DNA from: Sphingobium sp. CCH11-B1
GTDB lineage: Bacteria > Pseudomonadota > Alphaproteobacteria > Sphingomonadales > Sphingomonadaceae
Assembly (NCBI RefSeq): GCF_001556865.1
Contig: NZ_LSJY01000202.1
Location: 205,126 to 269,125 of the forward strand
DNA: 64,000 nucleotides
Direction: 5' to 3'
Made by a program: the position numbers and the translations under genes. The notes beneath the pieces are model-generated. The model was not told where the DNA came from. It ran no database searches and saw only the letters and a list, made by a program, of their open reading frames with translations. Below are positions 1 through 9,080 of the stretch, piece after piece (position 1 is the stretch's first letter; each line of letters opens with the position of its first letter).

Positions 1-1867
1 CCGTTGCGCCGAAATTTTCGCGGCCTTGCCCACGCCCCTGCATGTGCGATTGCGCCGACGACTGGCCCCAGCCCTGTCCCTGCATCGTCCACGCGCCGCC
101 CTGGGACTGCGATCCCGTCGATTGCTGACCGGAAGACTGTGCGCCGGCCCCGTCCGACCGTGACGGTTCGCTCACGATATGCGCGCGTTCCACCTTCACG
201 TCGCTGATCCGCACCGCCGCCAGACCCGCGTCCAGCTTCAGCCGGTCGCCTTCCTGCCGCAGCATCTGTTCGGCAACGTCGCTGGCGACGGTCAGGCTGA
301 CGGCCGCGCCGTCGACACCCTGGCGGATATCGACCTGAACGGGACCGAGCTGCCCGGCGTCGATTCGAAAACGCCCCTGCGCCCCGTCCGCGGAAAAGCT
401 GGCTATATCGCGCGCCAGGCCATCGATCCACTGCCCCGAGATGCCCATGTCAACGACCTGCGCGCCAAGGCTGGCCGAAAGATCGACCACGGCGGGCGCG
501 GCAAAAAGCTGCGCCGTTCCTTGGGACATCACCACATGCTGAGACATCAGGGGCATGAACGGCCGGTCCGTCCCCGTCGGCGTGGCGACAGCGGGGTCGC
601 TGCTCCGCTCCGGCAGCGCCGGGCTGCGGTCGCCTGTCCGATCATGCAGTTGGTCGCGCGCCAGTTGCAGCAGCGACAGCGCCTCGGCGATCGAGGGCCG
701 CGACGCGGCATGTGTTGCCCGGATGTCATCCATGCCCGAAGGGACCGGACGCTCCTGTGCCGACATACGCGCATCGGCCATTGCAGGGGCGACACCAGCA
801 CCGGGCTGTGCAGACACAATGGGTGCCGAAGCCGCCTGAAACGTCTGCAGGTCGGTTTTCATGGCCTGGGTGGGAGCCGGCGGTGATGGCGCATCGGCAA
901 TCCGCCGCGACTGGGGTTCGGAGTTGCGCGGCGCCGCCGGGGTTTCGCCTGCGAGAGACCCGTTACCGACAGCTTTAACGTCGGAATCCTCCGATGGCGC
1001 GATTGCCGTGGCGGTCGGGACGACTGTCCCGGCGCCTTCGAGAGGACTCGCTGTCGACGATGCGTCGTCGCTCCGCGATAAAACCCCGCCGGATTTCGTT
1101 GGAACAGCAGGAATGCTGCCCGAACCTCGCTCCGTAGGGGCATCCTTTACGTCAACGCTTCCTGCCGAGGCGGCGGAAGGCGCAGCAGCGGCGACATTGG
1201 AAAGTGGGACGGGAAGAGGCGGAACGAGCTGGGGCGTGGCGACGTCCTTTGGCTGAGCGTCATGGACGTGCCCCAGGGGTGCGTCGTCCTGCTGACCCGT
1301 ATCGCGTTCACCCACAGCCTCTTCGATCGTACCTTCATCCAGCCGGGACATCGCCAGGCCGGCGGATGCCCCGGCTTGGTGTTGCGCGGCGGCGTTGTTC
1401 GGCTTCGGCGTTGTTCCGGTAGCCGGCATTGGTTCGGACGCGGAGGGAGGCAAGCTATCGGGCAGCGCCGCATCCATGGCCACAGGTGCCGGCACAAGCG
1501 GTTCGCTCACCTCGCCCGCCGCCTGATCGGCCATGGGCGGTTGGATCTCGGCTGCTATGGCGGCTTGCGGCGCGCCATCGACCGGCGGCGCCACCTCCAC
1601 CGTCACCGGCGGCACCGGCAGCGGCAGCGGCGCGCTTGATCGATCCGGGGGAAGCGCCCCGGTCAAAGGAGAAGGCGCGGGCGCGGCTTCTGCGTCCAGT
1701 TTTGCAGGCGCGGGGGCTTGCCCGGCGGCGGCCTTCAGCATGTCCGTGACGCCGTTCAGCAGGGCGGAAAAGTCGATGCCTTCGGCGGCACCGGCGATGG
1801 CGGTAGGCGCCTGGCCAACAGCGGTCGCGGGAAATAGCAGCGCCTTCAGGCTGGTCAGCATGTTCAT
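1..1867 (-). CDS. fliK: Flagellar hook-length control protein FliK, 3' end outside window
   Basis: The minus-strand frame opens at an ATG (1867-1865, MNMLTSLKALLF) and stays open to base 1, so at least 622 codons are present and the C-terminal end is missing. Residues 50 to about 400 are a low-complexity Ala/Pro/Ser-rich stretch typical of the FliK ruler region. Near residues 500-560 the reading LGPVQVDIRQGVDGAAVSL followed by VASDVAEQMLRQEGDRLKL matches the conserved FliK C-terminal domain that switches export specificity by contacting FlhB. A Gln/Gly/Ser-rich tail follows. FliK measures hook length and is itself exported. It is the last gene seen of the fliEFGHIJK run, 4 bases after fliJ. 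Function is assigned from the domain and gene order; confidence is high despite the truncation by the window edge. Confidence 0.88.
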   Translation of the reverse strand, partial: MNMLTSLKALLFPATAVGQAPTAIAGAAEGIDFSALLNGVTDMLKAAAGQAPAPAKLDAEAAPAPSPLTGALPPDRSSAPLPLPVPPVTVEVAPPVDGAPQAAIAAEIQPPMADQAAGEVSEPLVPAPVAMDAALPDSLPPSASEPMPATGTTPKPNNAAAQHQAGASAGLAMSRLDEGTIEEAVGERDTGQQDDAPLGHVHDAQPKDVATPQLVPPLPVPLSNVAAAAPSAASAGSVDVKDAPTERGSGSIPAVPTKSGGVLSRSDDASSTASPLEGAGTVVPTATAIAPSEDSDVKAVGNGSLAGETPAAPRNSEPQSRRIADAPSPPAPTQAMKTDLQTFQAASAPIVSAQPGAGVAPAMADARMSAQERPVPSGMDDIRATHAASRPSIAEALSLLQLARDQLHDRTGDRSPALPERSSDPAVATPTGTDRPFMPLMSQHVVMSQGTAQLFAAPAVVDLSASLGAQVVDMGISGQWIDGLARDIASFSADGAQGRFRIDAGQLGPVQVDIRQGVDGAAVSLTVASDVAEQMLRQEGDRLKLDAGLAAVRISDVKVERAHIVSEPSRSDGAGAQSSGQQSTGSQSQGGAWTMQGQGWGQSSAQSHMQGRGQGRENFGAT

Positions 1868-1871
1868 GTCT

Positions 1872-2297
1872 TTATGCCCCCTCTGTCCGTTGCATGCGGC
1901 GATAGCGCGGCAGCGCGGCCAGCTTGTTTTCGCGCCATTCCTCCAGGTTCGCGCGGGCGCGGTCCTTGAGGCGCGTGGCGATTTCCTTTTCGCGGTTCGC
2001 CGCGAGCGTCAGCCCTTCCTTGGTCTCGACCTTCTTCTGCGCATCATAGAGCGCGCCGTCGAGTTGACGTCCGGCCTTCTCCAGCCGGGTCGCCAGTTCC
2101 TGCATCGCAGCGAAGGAAGCGCCGGTCGCAAGTCCCTGCGATTCGAACAACTCGTTGCGCACGCGGGCGAGCCGTTCGATATTGTGCGCGATGCCTGCCG
2201 CCTCGTCGCGCGCGCGCGCCGTTTCGGCGACGGCCATGGCATGCTGCACATGGCGGACGCGCAATACGCGCTGGCGGCGGCCTACCATCCCCTTCAT
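1872..2297 (-). CDS. fliJ: Flagellar export chaperone FliJ
   Basis: This 141-residue protein is highly charged and predicted to be almost wholly alpha-helical coiled coil (for example AIAHNIERLARVRNEL and LATRLEKAGRQLDGAL), as in FliJ, the ATPase-complex stalk of the flagellar type III export apparatus. The usual length is about 140-150 residues. Sequence conservation in FliJ is weak, so the call rests mainly on length, coiled-coil content and position: its ATG overlaps the fliI stop (ATGA), and fliK begins 4 bases after its own stop. The start is fixed by this coupling. Expected role: recycling export chaperones and activating FlhA through contact with FliI. Confidence 0.82.
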   Translation of the reverse strand: MKGMVGRRQRVLRVRHVQHAMAVAETARARDEAAGIAHNIERLARVRNELFESQGLATGASFAAMQELATRLEKAGRQLDGALYDAQKKVETKEGLTLAANREKEIATRLKDRARANLEEWRENKLAALPRYRRMQRTEGA

Positions 2298-3622
2298 GCG
2301 CCGAAGCCTGCGACGAGCGCGTCGGCGCTGGCGACAAGATCGACGCGGCTCTTCTGATCCTGCCGGATGAAGTCCAACATGTCCTGACGGCGGCGCACCG
2401 CCTCGTCGATCACGGGATCGTTGCCCGGGCGATAGGCACCCATCAGGATGAGATCGCGATTTTCCTCGTAGGCGGCCCAGAGGCGGCGATAGCCCGCCGC
2501 CGCCTGCCGATGTTCGTCATCCACCACATCGGCCATGACGCGCGACAGGGATTTGCCGATGTCGATGGCGGGAAAGATCGCCTGTTCCGAAAGATGCCGG
2601 GACAGCACGAAATGCCCGTCGACGATGGCGCGCGCTGCATCGACGATGGGGTCGTCGGTGTCGTCGCCATCGGCCAGGACGGTGTAGAGCGCGGTGATCG
2701 ACCCGCCAGTGCGGGTATCCACCCCCGCCCGTTCCACCAGGCGCGGGATCAGGGCGAGTGCGGAGGGCGGATAGCCTTTCATCGCGGGCGGTTCGCCCAG
2801 GGCCAGCCCGATCTCACGCTGGGCATGGGCACAGCGGGTCAGGCTGTCGATCAGGAGCAGCACCTTCTTGCCCCGCGCGCGGAAGTATTCGGCGATGGCG
2901 GTGGCGCGGGCGGCGGCGCGCAGGCGCAGCACGGGCGGATGATCGGCGGGCACGGCGACGACGATGGACTTGTGCATCGCGCCCTTGAGCTTGGTTTCTA
3001 GGAAATCACTGACTTCGCGGCCGCGTTCGCCGATCAGTCCGGTCACGACGATATCGGCTTCGGCCCCGGCGATCATCTGGCCCATCAGCACCGATTTGCC
3101 CACGCCCGATCCAGCGATGATGGCGATGCGCTGGCCGCGCCCGGCGGTCAGCAGCGCATTGACGGCGCGAACGCCAAGATCGAAAGGTTCGGTGACCCGT
3201 CCCCGGTCCAGGACATTGCCCTTGACGCCGTTGAGCGGCCACAGCCCACCGGCGATGATCGGCCCCTTGCGGTCGAGCGGCTGGCCCATGGCGTCGATGA
3301 CCCGGCCGATGAGGCCGTCGCCCACCTGCACCATATTGGCCTGGCTGTCCGGTTCGACGCGGATGCCGTTTTCCAGCGGCGCGTCGGCGTCGAGCGGCAC
3401 CAGCAGCGTGCGGTCGCCGCGAAAGCCCACCACCTCGGCCCGGCAGACGGACCCGTCGCTGGCCAATACGCGCGCGCCCGAACCGATCGGACGGCGAAAG
3501 CCGCTGACTTCCAGCATCCCGGCGTCATGGCTGACCAGGCGGCCGACATGGCGCGGCGCGCGATTCTGCACCTGAAGGTGATCGAACAGGCTTTCCGCCT
3601 GCATCAGCGCCGCGCGGATCAT
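2294..3622 (-). CDS. fliI: Flagellum-specific export ATPase FliI
   Basis: This 442-residue protein of the F1-beta-like type III secretion ATPase family energises and orders flagellar protein export at the cytoplasmic base. The Walker A motif GSGVGKS lies at about residues 171-177, and a Walker B-type stretch KKVLLLIDSLTR and the ERGREVSDFLE segment follow in the usual order. The frame is open 24 codons further upstream, but the ATG at 3622 (MIRAALMQAESLF) overlaps the fliH stop as ATGA and gives the family's usual N-terminus, so that start is chosen. It is followed by fliJ with another 4-base overlap, consistent with a translationally coupled fliH-fliI-fliJ unit. Confidence 0.96.
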   Translation of the reverse strand: MIRAALMQAESLFDHLQVQNRAPRHVGRLVSHDAGMLEVSGFRRPIGSGARVLASDGSVCRAEVVGFRGDRTLLVPLDADAPLENGIRVEPDSQANMVQVGDGLIGRVIDAMGQPLDRKGPIIAGGLWPLNGVKGNVLDRGRVTEPFDLGVRAVNALLTAGRGQRIAIIAGSGVGKSVLMGQMIAGAEADIVVTGLIGERGREVSDFLETKLKGAMHKSIVVAVPADHPPVLRLRAAARATAIAEYFRARGKKVLLLIDSLTRCAHAQREIGLALGEPPAMKGYPPSALALIPRLVERAGVDTRTGGSITALYTVLADGDDTDDPIVDAARAIVDGHFVLSRHLSEQAIFPAIDIGKSLSRVMADVVDDEHRQAAAGYRRLWAAYEENRDLILMGAYRPGNDPVIDEAVRRRQDMLDFIRQDQKSRVDLVASADALVAGFGA

Positions 3623-4314
3623 GCCTTCCCTTCCATATCGTCGAGCAATGCCCGCAAACGGGAGAGGCGCACGTCCGGACCGTCCTCGACCCACCCATCG
3701 GCGGTTTCAAGCCGCACGCAGCCGCGCTGCATCGTCTTGTCCGCGACCAGGGGCACGCCGATCGCCTCGTCCTTCAACAGGTCTGCGTCTTCGGGATGGA
3801 CGTGCAGCGCGCTGCGGTCCTGATTGCTCTCGATGAAGGCGGCGACCGTGTCGCAGCGCTGCACCAGCCGCTCCATGTCGATCTCGACCTCGCCGACAAT
3901 CTGTTCGACGAGGCGCACGACCGTGGCCGACAACATGGTGGACAGCATGCCGCTCGGCGCGGGCGAAAGCATCTCCAGCGCCTCGGCCAGCCGGGCCTGC
4001 GCCTCGACATCGGCGGCATGGCCTTCGGATGTGATGCGGCACCCTTCCTCGAACCCCATGGTGAAGGCTTCCATCCGCGCTTCTTCCATCGCGTCGACGG
4101 GCTCCGCCGACATCAGTTCGCCGCGCAGCGCGGCGGTCTGCTGTCCGGCTGGCGCGGTGTACAGACTGCGGAATCCGCCCTCTACCGGCCGGAACCCGGC
4201 GACCGCGACGGGCGCTGCATCATGGGTGATCTCTGCGCCCCAGATTCGTCCTGTTGGCGCATTTTCCGTGTCTTCGGCAAAAAGCCGACTTGAAAATGCG
4301 TTAGACAAAGTCAT
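3619..4314 (-). CDS. fliH: Flagellar assembly protein FliH
   Basis: This 231-residue protein lies between fliG and fliI. The central part (EARMEAFTMGFEEGCRITSEG, then AQARLAEALEML) and the C-terminal half (VVRLVEQIVGEVEIDMERL, later RSALHVHPEDADLL and GCVRLETADGWVEDG) match the FliH/HrpE/V-ATPase-E C-terminal pattern. FliH is the peripheral stalk that holds the FliI ATPase and links it to the C-ring. The start chosen (ATGACTTTG at 4314) has GGAAAGG a few bases upstream and overlaps the fliG stop by 14 bases; an in-frame ATG five codons earlier (4329) is possible but lies deeper inside fliG. Confidence 0.87.
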   Translation of the reverse strand: MTLSNAFSSRLFAEDTENAPTGRIWGAEITHDAAPVAVAGFRPVEGGFRSLYTAPAGQQTAALRGELMSAEPVDAMEEARMEAFTMGFEEGCRITSEGHAADVEAQARLAEALEMLSPAPSGMLSTMLSATVVRLVEQIVGEVEIDMERLVQRCDTVAAFIESNQDRSALHVHPEDADLLKDEAIGVPLVADKTMQRGCVRLETADGWVEDGPDVRLSRLRALLDDMEGKA

Positions 4315-5317
4315 TGCCCTTTCCGCCAAGCATGATGGTGCCGGCGTCGGCCATGCGGCGCGCGGTGGCGATGATCAGCTTTTGCGCGTCGATCACTTCG
4401 GCAAGGCGGATGGGTCCGCGTTCCTCGATCTCGTCGGCAATGGCCTGCGCGGCGCGGGCGGACATGGAACCGAATATCTTGGCCTTCAGCATGTCGTTCG
4501 CGCCCTTCAGCGCCACGACCAGCACGCTGCTGTCGATCGTGCGCATCAGCGTGCCCAGATTCTTGTCGTCCATGTCGATGAGGTTGTCGAAGACGAACAT
4601 CTCCTCCTCGATGGTCTGGGCGATCATCTTGTCGCGCTTGGCGACGGCCTTCATGATCCGCTGCTCATTGTCCTTGCGGACATTGTTCATGATCGCGGCC
4701 GCTTCGACCGTGCCGCCGCGCTGCGATGCCGCGCCCTGTTTGTTGACCGGGCCGCGCAGCAGCAGGTTCTCCAGATCCTCCAGCGCCTCGTTCGACACCG
4801 GGCCGAGCGTGGCGATGCGATAGACGATCTCTTCCTGATATTCGGAAGGCAGCAGTTGCAGCACGTCGGCAGCGACCGGCGCTTCGAGATGGGCGAGCAC
4901 GATCGCCATGATCTGCGGATGCTCCGCCTCGATCAGCACGGCGATTTCCTTCGCGTCCATCCACTTCAGCATTTCCAGCTGGGTGGACCGGGTCGGCGGG
5001 GTGATGCGCGCCAGGATCGTCTCCGCGCGCTCCTCGCCCAGAGCCTTGGTCATCGCGCCGCGAATATGCCGGGTCGCGCCATAGCCGATGGTGGTGCGCT
5101 TTTTCGCCTTGTTGACGAAATGGTCCAGCGCCTCGTTCACTTCCTCGGGTTCGACATCCTGCACGTCATACATGGCGTAACCGAGCTGACGCACTTCGTC
5201 GGGTTCCAGGCGGGAAAGGATTTGCGCGGCCTCGTCCTCGTCGAACAGCATCAGGAGGACCGCGGCGGCGGCGCTGCCCTTGAGCGCCTCGGGACGGCCG
5301 GGGACGATCTCAGGCAT
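4301..5317 (-). CDS. fliG: Flagellar motor switch protein FliG
   Basis: This 338-residue protein is full length for FliG, the C-ring rotor protein that receives torque from MotA and binds FliF. The middle domain carries the signature EHPQ at residues 132-135 (EAEHPQIMAIVLAHL). The C-terminal torque domain is present with the charged helix MSARAAQAIADEIEERGPIRLAEVIDAQ that faces the stator. The N-terminal FliF-binding domain precedes these. The ATG lies inside the end of fliF (8-base overlap), implying translational coupling of the MS-ring and C-ring genes. No anomaly is seen. Confidence 0.97.
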   Translation of the reverse strand: MPEIVPGRPEALKGSAAAAVLLMLFDEDEAAQILSRLEPDEVRQLGYAMYDVQDVEPEEVNEALDHFVNKAKKRTTIGYGATRHIRGAMTKALGEERAETILARITPPTRSTQLEMLKWMDAKEIAVLIEAEHPQIMAIVLAHLEAPVAADVLQLLPSEYQEEIVYRIATLGPVSNEALEDLENLLLRGPVNKQGAASQRGGTVEAAAIMNNVRKDNEQRIMKAVAKRDKMIAQTIEEEMFVFDNLIDMDDKNLGTLMRTIDSSVLVVALKGANDMLKAKIFGSMSARAAQAIADEIEERGPIRLAEVIDAQKLIIATARRMADAGTIMLGGKGNDFV

Positions 5318-7079
5318 TTTCCTTTTCCTTCTTGGCTTCCTTCAGAAGGTCGCGGACGACGAGCGCCGCGCGGTCAGGATCCTGCTTCACGAAGTTGCGG
5401 ATCAGGTCAGCGCGCTGGGCATAGTCATAGGTGGAGGAAATCATGTCGAGCGTGACCTTCGGCTCGCCCCCGCTCATGGTGGCGACGGCGGCCTGGCGGG
5501 ACAATTCGCCTGAAATCTCGCGGCCGATGCGCTGTCCGGCTTCGGCGCTCTGTTCGCTGGCGGCGGCCTGGGCCGCGGCGCGGCGCTTGAGCAGCGGACG
5601 GCCAATACCGAAGATGACCAGCAGCGCGACCAGCAGGGCGGAAATGTTGCGGGCCAGCGGCGCGATCCAGTCCGCTTCATACCATGGGGCGGCAACCACC
5701 GCTTCCTTGACGAAGCTGCGCGACGACAGCGCGACCACGTCGCCACGCGCCTGATCGAAGCCGACAGCGCCCTTCACCAGCGCTTCCAGTGCCGCGATCT
5801 CCTGCGCCGAGCGGGGCTTGCCATCGGGGCCATTGTCCAGCGCGACCGCCACGGACAGCCGCTTGACAGTGCCGATCGCATCCTTGGTCACGGACACTTC
5901 ACGGCCCAGTTCGAAGCTGCGGTTGAAGGTTTCCTCGGTCTTCATCAGCGGATTGGGCGGCGTGCCGGGCTGCCCCGCCTGCGCGCCCTGCGCCGTTTGC
6001 CCCTGCGCCACGGCTTGACCGTTCGGATTGGTCTGCGTCACGGTCGGATTGACCGGCGCCTGGTTGCTGAGAGCGCCCGGAATGCCGGAAGCCTCCCCAG
6101 CGCCCTGTCCGCGCGGATCGGACGCCCAGCTGCCGGTTTCGGCGCGCAGGCGCGCCTCATCCTGCGGATAGGTTTCGCGCGTCGCCTGGCGCTCGGCGAA
6201 ATTCAGCTCAGCATGCACCTCGGTCGAAAAATTGCCCTGCCCCAGGATCGGGGTCAGCAGCGCGATCACCGACTGGCGATAGCGATCCTCCATCTTCGAC
6301 TGGACGGCAAGCTGACGATCGTCGGCGGCATTGCCGTCATTGTTGCTCAGCAGGCGGCCATTCTGGTCCACCAGCGAAATGTCGTCCGGGCTCAGTTCCG
6401 GGATGGAGGAGGCGACGAGATGGACGATGGCGCTCACCTGCTGGTCGGTCAGCGTACGACCGTTGGCGAGGCGCAACATGACGGACGCGGACGGCTTCGC
6501 CCGATCCCGCAGGAAAACGCTGGGCGGTTCGACCGCGAGGTGCACCTTGGCGCTCTCCACGCTGTCGATCGCCTCGATCGTGCGGGCGAGGTCCATTTCC
6601 CGGGCGGAGCGCAGCTTTTCGCCCTCCACCGCCCGGCTCGCGCCCATGGGCAGGCTGTCGATCATGCTGTTGCCGTCGGGCGCACTCTTGGGCAGGCCCT
6701 GGGCGGCGAGCATCATCTTCGCCTTGAAATAATCGCCCTCGCCAACGGTCATCGCGCCGCTATTGTCGAAGTCATATTTGATGCCGTTCTGGTCCAGCAC
6801 CTGCGCCACCGCCGACTTGTCGGCATCGGGCAGGCCGCGGAACAGGTCGCGCTGCGGCGGTTCGCGCAGCGCCAGCCAGGCCGCGCCGGCGACCGCGACC
6901 GTGCCGAGCAGGCCGATCAGCGGCAGGCTCTTGGCAACCGCAGGCTGTTTGATGAAGCCTGTGAAGCGCGCCTTGATGGCGTCCATGCCCTTGGGTCCGC
7001 TTCCGAAGGATGCGGCCGGGGCGGCGGGCAGAGCGGGCGCAGCGGCGCCGACCGAGGTGGAGAGTGCGTTCTCGCTCAT
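5310..7079 (-). CDS. fliF: Flagellar MS-ring protein FliF
   Basis: This 589-residue protein forms the membrane/supramembrane ring. There is an N-terminal transmembrane segment near residues 52-72 (SLPLIGLLGTVAVAGAAWLAL), then the ring-building domains (AREMDLARTIEAIDSVESAKVHLA; KPSASVMLRLANGR), then a Gly/Gln-rich region (about residues 340-390). A second transmembrane segment follows near residues 480-500 (NISALLVALLVIFGIG), with a cytoplasmic tail that binds FliG. The length is normal for the family (about 550-590). It starts 3 bases downstream of the fliE stop and overlaps fliG by 8 bases. Confidence 0.97.
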   Translation of the reverse strand: MSENALSTSVGAAAPALPAAPAASFGSGPKGMDAIKARFTGFIKQPAVAKSLPLIGLLGTVAVAGAAWLALREPPQRDLFRGLPDADKSAVAQVLDQNGIKYDFDNSGAMTVGEGDYFKAKMMLAAQGLPKSAPDGNSMIDSLPMGASRAVEGEKLRSAREMDLARTIEAIDSVESAKVHLAVEPPSVFLRDRAKPSASVMLRLANGRTLTDQQVSAIVHLVASSIPELSPDDISLVDQNGRLLSNNDGNAADDRQLAVQSKMEDRYRQSVIALLTPILGQGNFSTEVHAELNFAERQATRETYPQDEARLRAETGSWASDPRGQGAGEASGIPGALSNQAPVNPTVTQTNPNGQAVAQGQTAQGAQAGQPGTPPNPLMKTEETFNRSFELGREVSVTKDAIGTVKRLSVAVALDNGPDGKPRSAQEIAALEALVKGAVGFDQARGDVVALSSRSFVKEAVVAAPWYEADWIAPLARNISALLVALLVIFGIGRPLLKRRAAAQAAASEQSAEAGQRIGREISGELSRQAAVATMSGGEPKVTLDMISSTYDYAQRADLIRNFVKQDPDRAALVVRDLLKEAKKEKENA

Positions 7080-7082
7080 CGT

Positions 7083-7448
7083 TTATACCGGCATGCTCAT
7101 GATGTCCTTGTAAGCGGACAGGAGTTTGTTGCGGACCTGAAGGGTCGCTTCGAAGCTGACCGACGCCTGCTGCTTGGCCAGCATCACGGCGGCAATGTCC
7201 GTGGTTTCGCCCCGTTCGAACGCGGCGGCGGCTTCGCCGGCCTGGTTCTGGAGGCCATTGACTTGCTGCAGTGCGTTGCTGAGCGCTTCGGTGAAGGCAC
7301 CGGGCTTGGCGTCCTGCGCGCCGCCAATCGGAGCGTTGCCGCCGACAGCGCCGGCCGAGGACACGTCGCGAAGCGCGGCGTTTTTCTGCAGGATAGCGTT
7401 GCGGATCGCCATCACGCTGTCAGTGGGTGACATGCCGTTGATCGCCAT
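7083..7448 (-). CDS. fliE: Flagellar hook-basal body protein FliE
   Basis: This 121-residue protein is slightly longer than typical FliE (about 100-110). The C-terminal half has the family pattern: GAFTEALSNALQQVNGLQ, then ERGETTDIAAVMLAKQQASVSFE and LQVRNKLLSAYKDIMSMPV. FliE joins the MS-ring to the rod and is the first exported component. The gene lies 14 bases after the flbD-like regulator and directly before fliF, the standard order in alpha- and gammaproteobacteria. The ATG at 7448 is preceded by GGAGCG. Confidence 0.95.
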   Translation of the reverse strand: MAINGMSPTDSVMAIRNAILQKNAALRDVSSAGAVGGNAPIGGAQDAKPGAFTEALSNALQQVNGLQNQAGEAAAAFERGETTDIAAVMLAKQQASVSFEATLQVRNKLLSAYKDIMSMPV

Positions 7449-7462
7449 GGTTCAGCGCTCCT

Positions 7463-8740
7463 TCAAGCCGCGGCCAACTCGCGCATCTCGGCGAGCCGGT
7501 AGCGCAGCGTGCGTTCGGAAATGCCCAGCTTGCGGGCGGCGGCGGCACGGTGACCGTCCGTTTCGCGCAGGGCGGTGCGGATCGCCTCCAGCTTGGAATG
7601 GCGGGCGACGTCGCGCAGCCGGATGGGCTCGGCGGGCGCCAGGGAGGCGGGAGCAAAGATCGGTTGCGCGATCACGGGCGCGATTTGCGGAGCCGATCCC
7701 ATGTGCAGGTCGCCTGCCTCGATCCGGTCGCCGTCGCGCAGCACCAACGCGCGCTGGAGGATATTGCCAAGCTCGCGGGCGTTGCCGGGCCAGCCATGGG
7801 CGGCCAGCTTGTCGATCGCGTCGGCGGTCGGCCAGACGAGGCCGGCCTTGCCCATGTCGGACAGGCGCAAGAGCATGGCGGCGGTGATGGCGCTCACGTC
7901 GCCGCGCCGCTGGTTGAGCGGACGCAGTTCCAGCGGCATGACGTTGAGGCGCCAGTAAAGGTCTTCACGGAAGCGGCCTGCGGCGACTTCCTCGGCAAGA
8001 TTGCGGTTGCAGGCGGCAACGACACGGACATTGACCGGCACCGGATGGGTCGCGCCGACCGGCAGCACTTCGCCTTCCTGCAACGCGCGCAGCAGCTTGG
8101 CCTGGAGAGCGATCGGCAGTTCAGCGATTTCGTCGAGAAACAGCGTGCCGCCATCGGCCGCCAGGAAAAGGCCGTCCGACGCGTTGGCCGCGCCGGTGAA
8201 GCTGCCCTTCTTGTGGCCGAAGAGCATGGCTTCCATCATGGTTTCGGGAAGCGCGGCGCAATTGACGGCGATGAAGTCGTGGTCGGCGCGACCGGACTGG
8301 GCGTGAAGGAATCGGGCCATCCCTTCCTTGCCCGTGCCGGTGTCGCCCTGGATCAGGACGGTGGCGTCGCTGCGCGCGACCCGGCCGGCCAGCGTCATGA
8401 GACGCGCGCTGCCCGCGTCGCCGACGGCGGGGACGAAGGCGGGGCGCGCCAGTTCGGCGATCAGGGCGAAGGCGAAGCCCATGTCCGCGATGCCGAAGGC
8501 GACCCGCGCAGGCAGGCCGTTCGCCGCGGCGACGAGCGACGGGGCGCCGTCGACAAGCGTGATCAGGATGTCGCGATGGGTGGCATGACCGATTTCGGTC
8601 GCCAGCAGCACGCGGCGGCTCTCTTTGTCGCGCGGGCTGGCGGCATCCACGATCCGCACGGCGTAGAGCGCATTTTCGAGCCAGTGCTGCAGCCCGGGAA
8701 CGAGCGCGCAGACGCCACGGCTCACGTCAAGCGATGACAT
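7463..8740 (-). CDS. flbD: Sigma54-dependent flagellar transcriptional activator (FlbD/FleR-like)
   Basis: This protein of about 425 residues has a central AAA+ sigma54-interaction domain: Walker A GDTGTGKE near residue 132, the sigma54-contact loop as GSFTGA (usual form GAFTGA) near residue 180, and Walker B GGTLFLDEI near 198. A C-terminal Fis-type helix-turn-helix (AAARKLGISERTLRYRL) follows. The N-terminal roughly 110 residues are too divergent to show a receiver-domain phospho-acceptor pattern. I chose the start MSSLDVSRG (8740); the frame extends 17 codons upstream without a good ribosome site. Position next to fliE-fliF and the nearby sigma54 promoters (20005, 23189, and minus-strand sites at 17331 and 18692) suggest it is their activator. 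FlbD is the closest named relative by position; FleR or FlrC would be functional equivalents. Confidence 0.88.
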   Translation of the reverse strand: MSSLDVSRGVCALVPGLQHWLENALYAVRIVDAASPRDKESRRVLLATEIGHATHRDILITLVDGAPSLVAAANGLPARVAFGIADMGFAFALIAELARPAFVPAVGDAGSARLMTLAGRVARSDATVLIQGDTGTGKEGMARFLHAQSGRADHDFIAVNCAALPETMMEAMLFGHKKGSFTGAANASDGLFLAADGGTLFLDEIAELPIALQAKLLRALQEGEVLPVGATHPVPVNVRVVAACNRNLAEEVAAGRFREDLYWRLNVMPLELRPLNQRRGDVSAITAAMLLRLSDMGKAGLVWPTADAIDKLAAHGWPGNARELGNILQRALVLRDGDRIEAGDLHMGSAPQIAPVIAQPIFAPASLAPAEPIRLRDVARHSKLEAIRTALRETDGHRAAAARKLGISERTLRYRLAEMRELAAA

Positions 8741-8991
8741 GAACAGAAACCCCAAATTCCACTGGCTTGTACCCCCGTACGCCCCAGGCACCTTCGATGG
8801 TTAATGTTTACCCCGTGCGTGGTTATCAGATGGTTAATGCCGTCCGGCAGCTTGCCGCAGGGCGGCAATTTTTTTCCGGTAGAAACGGCAATATCCTCGG
8901 CTTTGATATGACCCGCGCGCGTGACGCGCACGTAAGGGGCGGGAAACAGCCGCCGATTCGCCCGGCCGATCAAAAAAATCGCGGTGCGCGT
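8741..8991. other. Divergent intergenic region between flbD-like gene and fliC
   Basis: This gene-free stretch separates the minus-strand flbD-fliE-K operon from fliC. It holds two short direct repeats ATGGTTAATG (about 8797 and 8830) and an A/T-rich run near 8867-8875. The operon promoter for flbD must lie here, but I find no sigma54 or sigma28 consensus on the minus strand. Confidence 0.5.
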
Positions 8992-9018
8992 TAAAGGCTC
9001 CCGACCCCTTGCCGTTAT
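8992..9018 (+). promoter_or_regulatory. Sigma28 (FliA) promoter of fliC
   Basis: TAAA (8992-8995), 15 bases, then GCCGTTAT (9011-9018) match the flagellar sigma28 consensus TAAA-N15-GCCGATAA in all but two positions and with exact spacing. It lies about 60 bases before the flagellin ATG; a strong ribosome site (GGAAAGGGA) follows near 9068. Confidence 0.85.
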
Positions 9019-9080
9019 CCCCTTTCGAGGCCGCAAGCGCCCTGATGGCAGCGACCTGATAGACACGGAAAGGGAACATC

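Noticed and set aside
8867..8890. A minus-strand GG...GC pair near the flbD upstream region as a sigma54 promoter
   Set aside because: The spacing between GG and GC is 9 bases instead of 10 and the surrounding bases do not match TGGCAC or TTGC.
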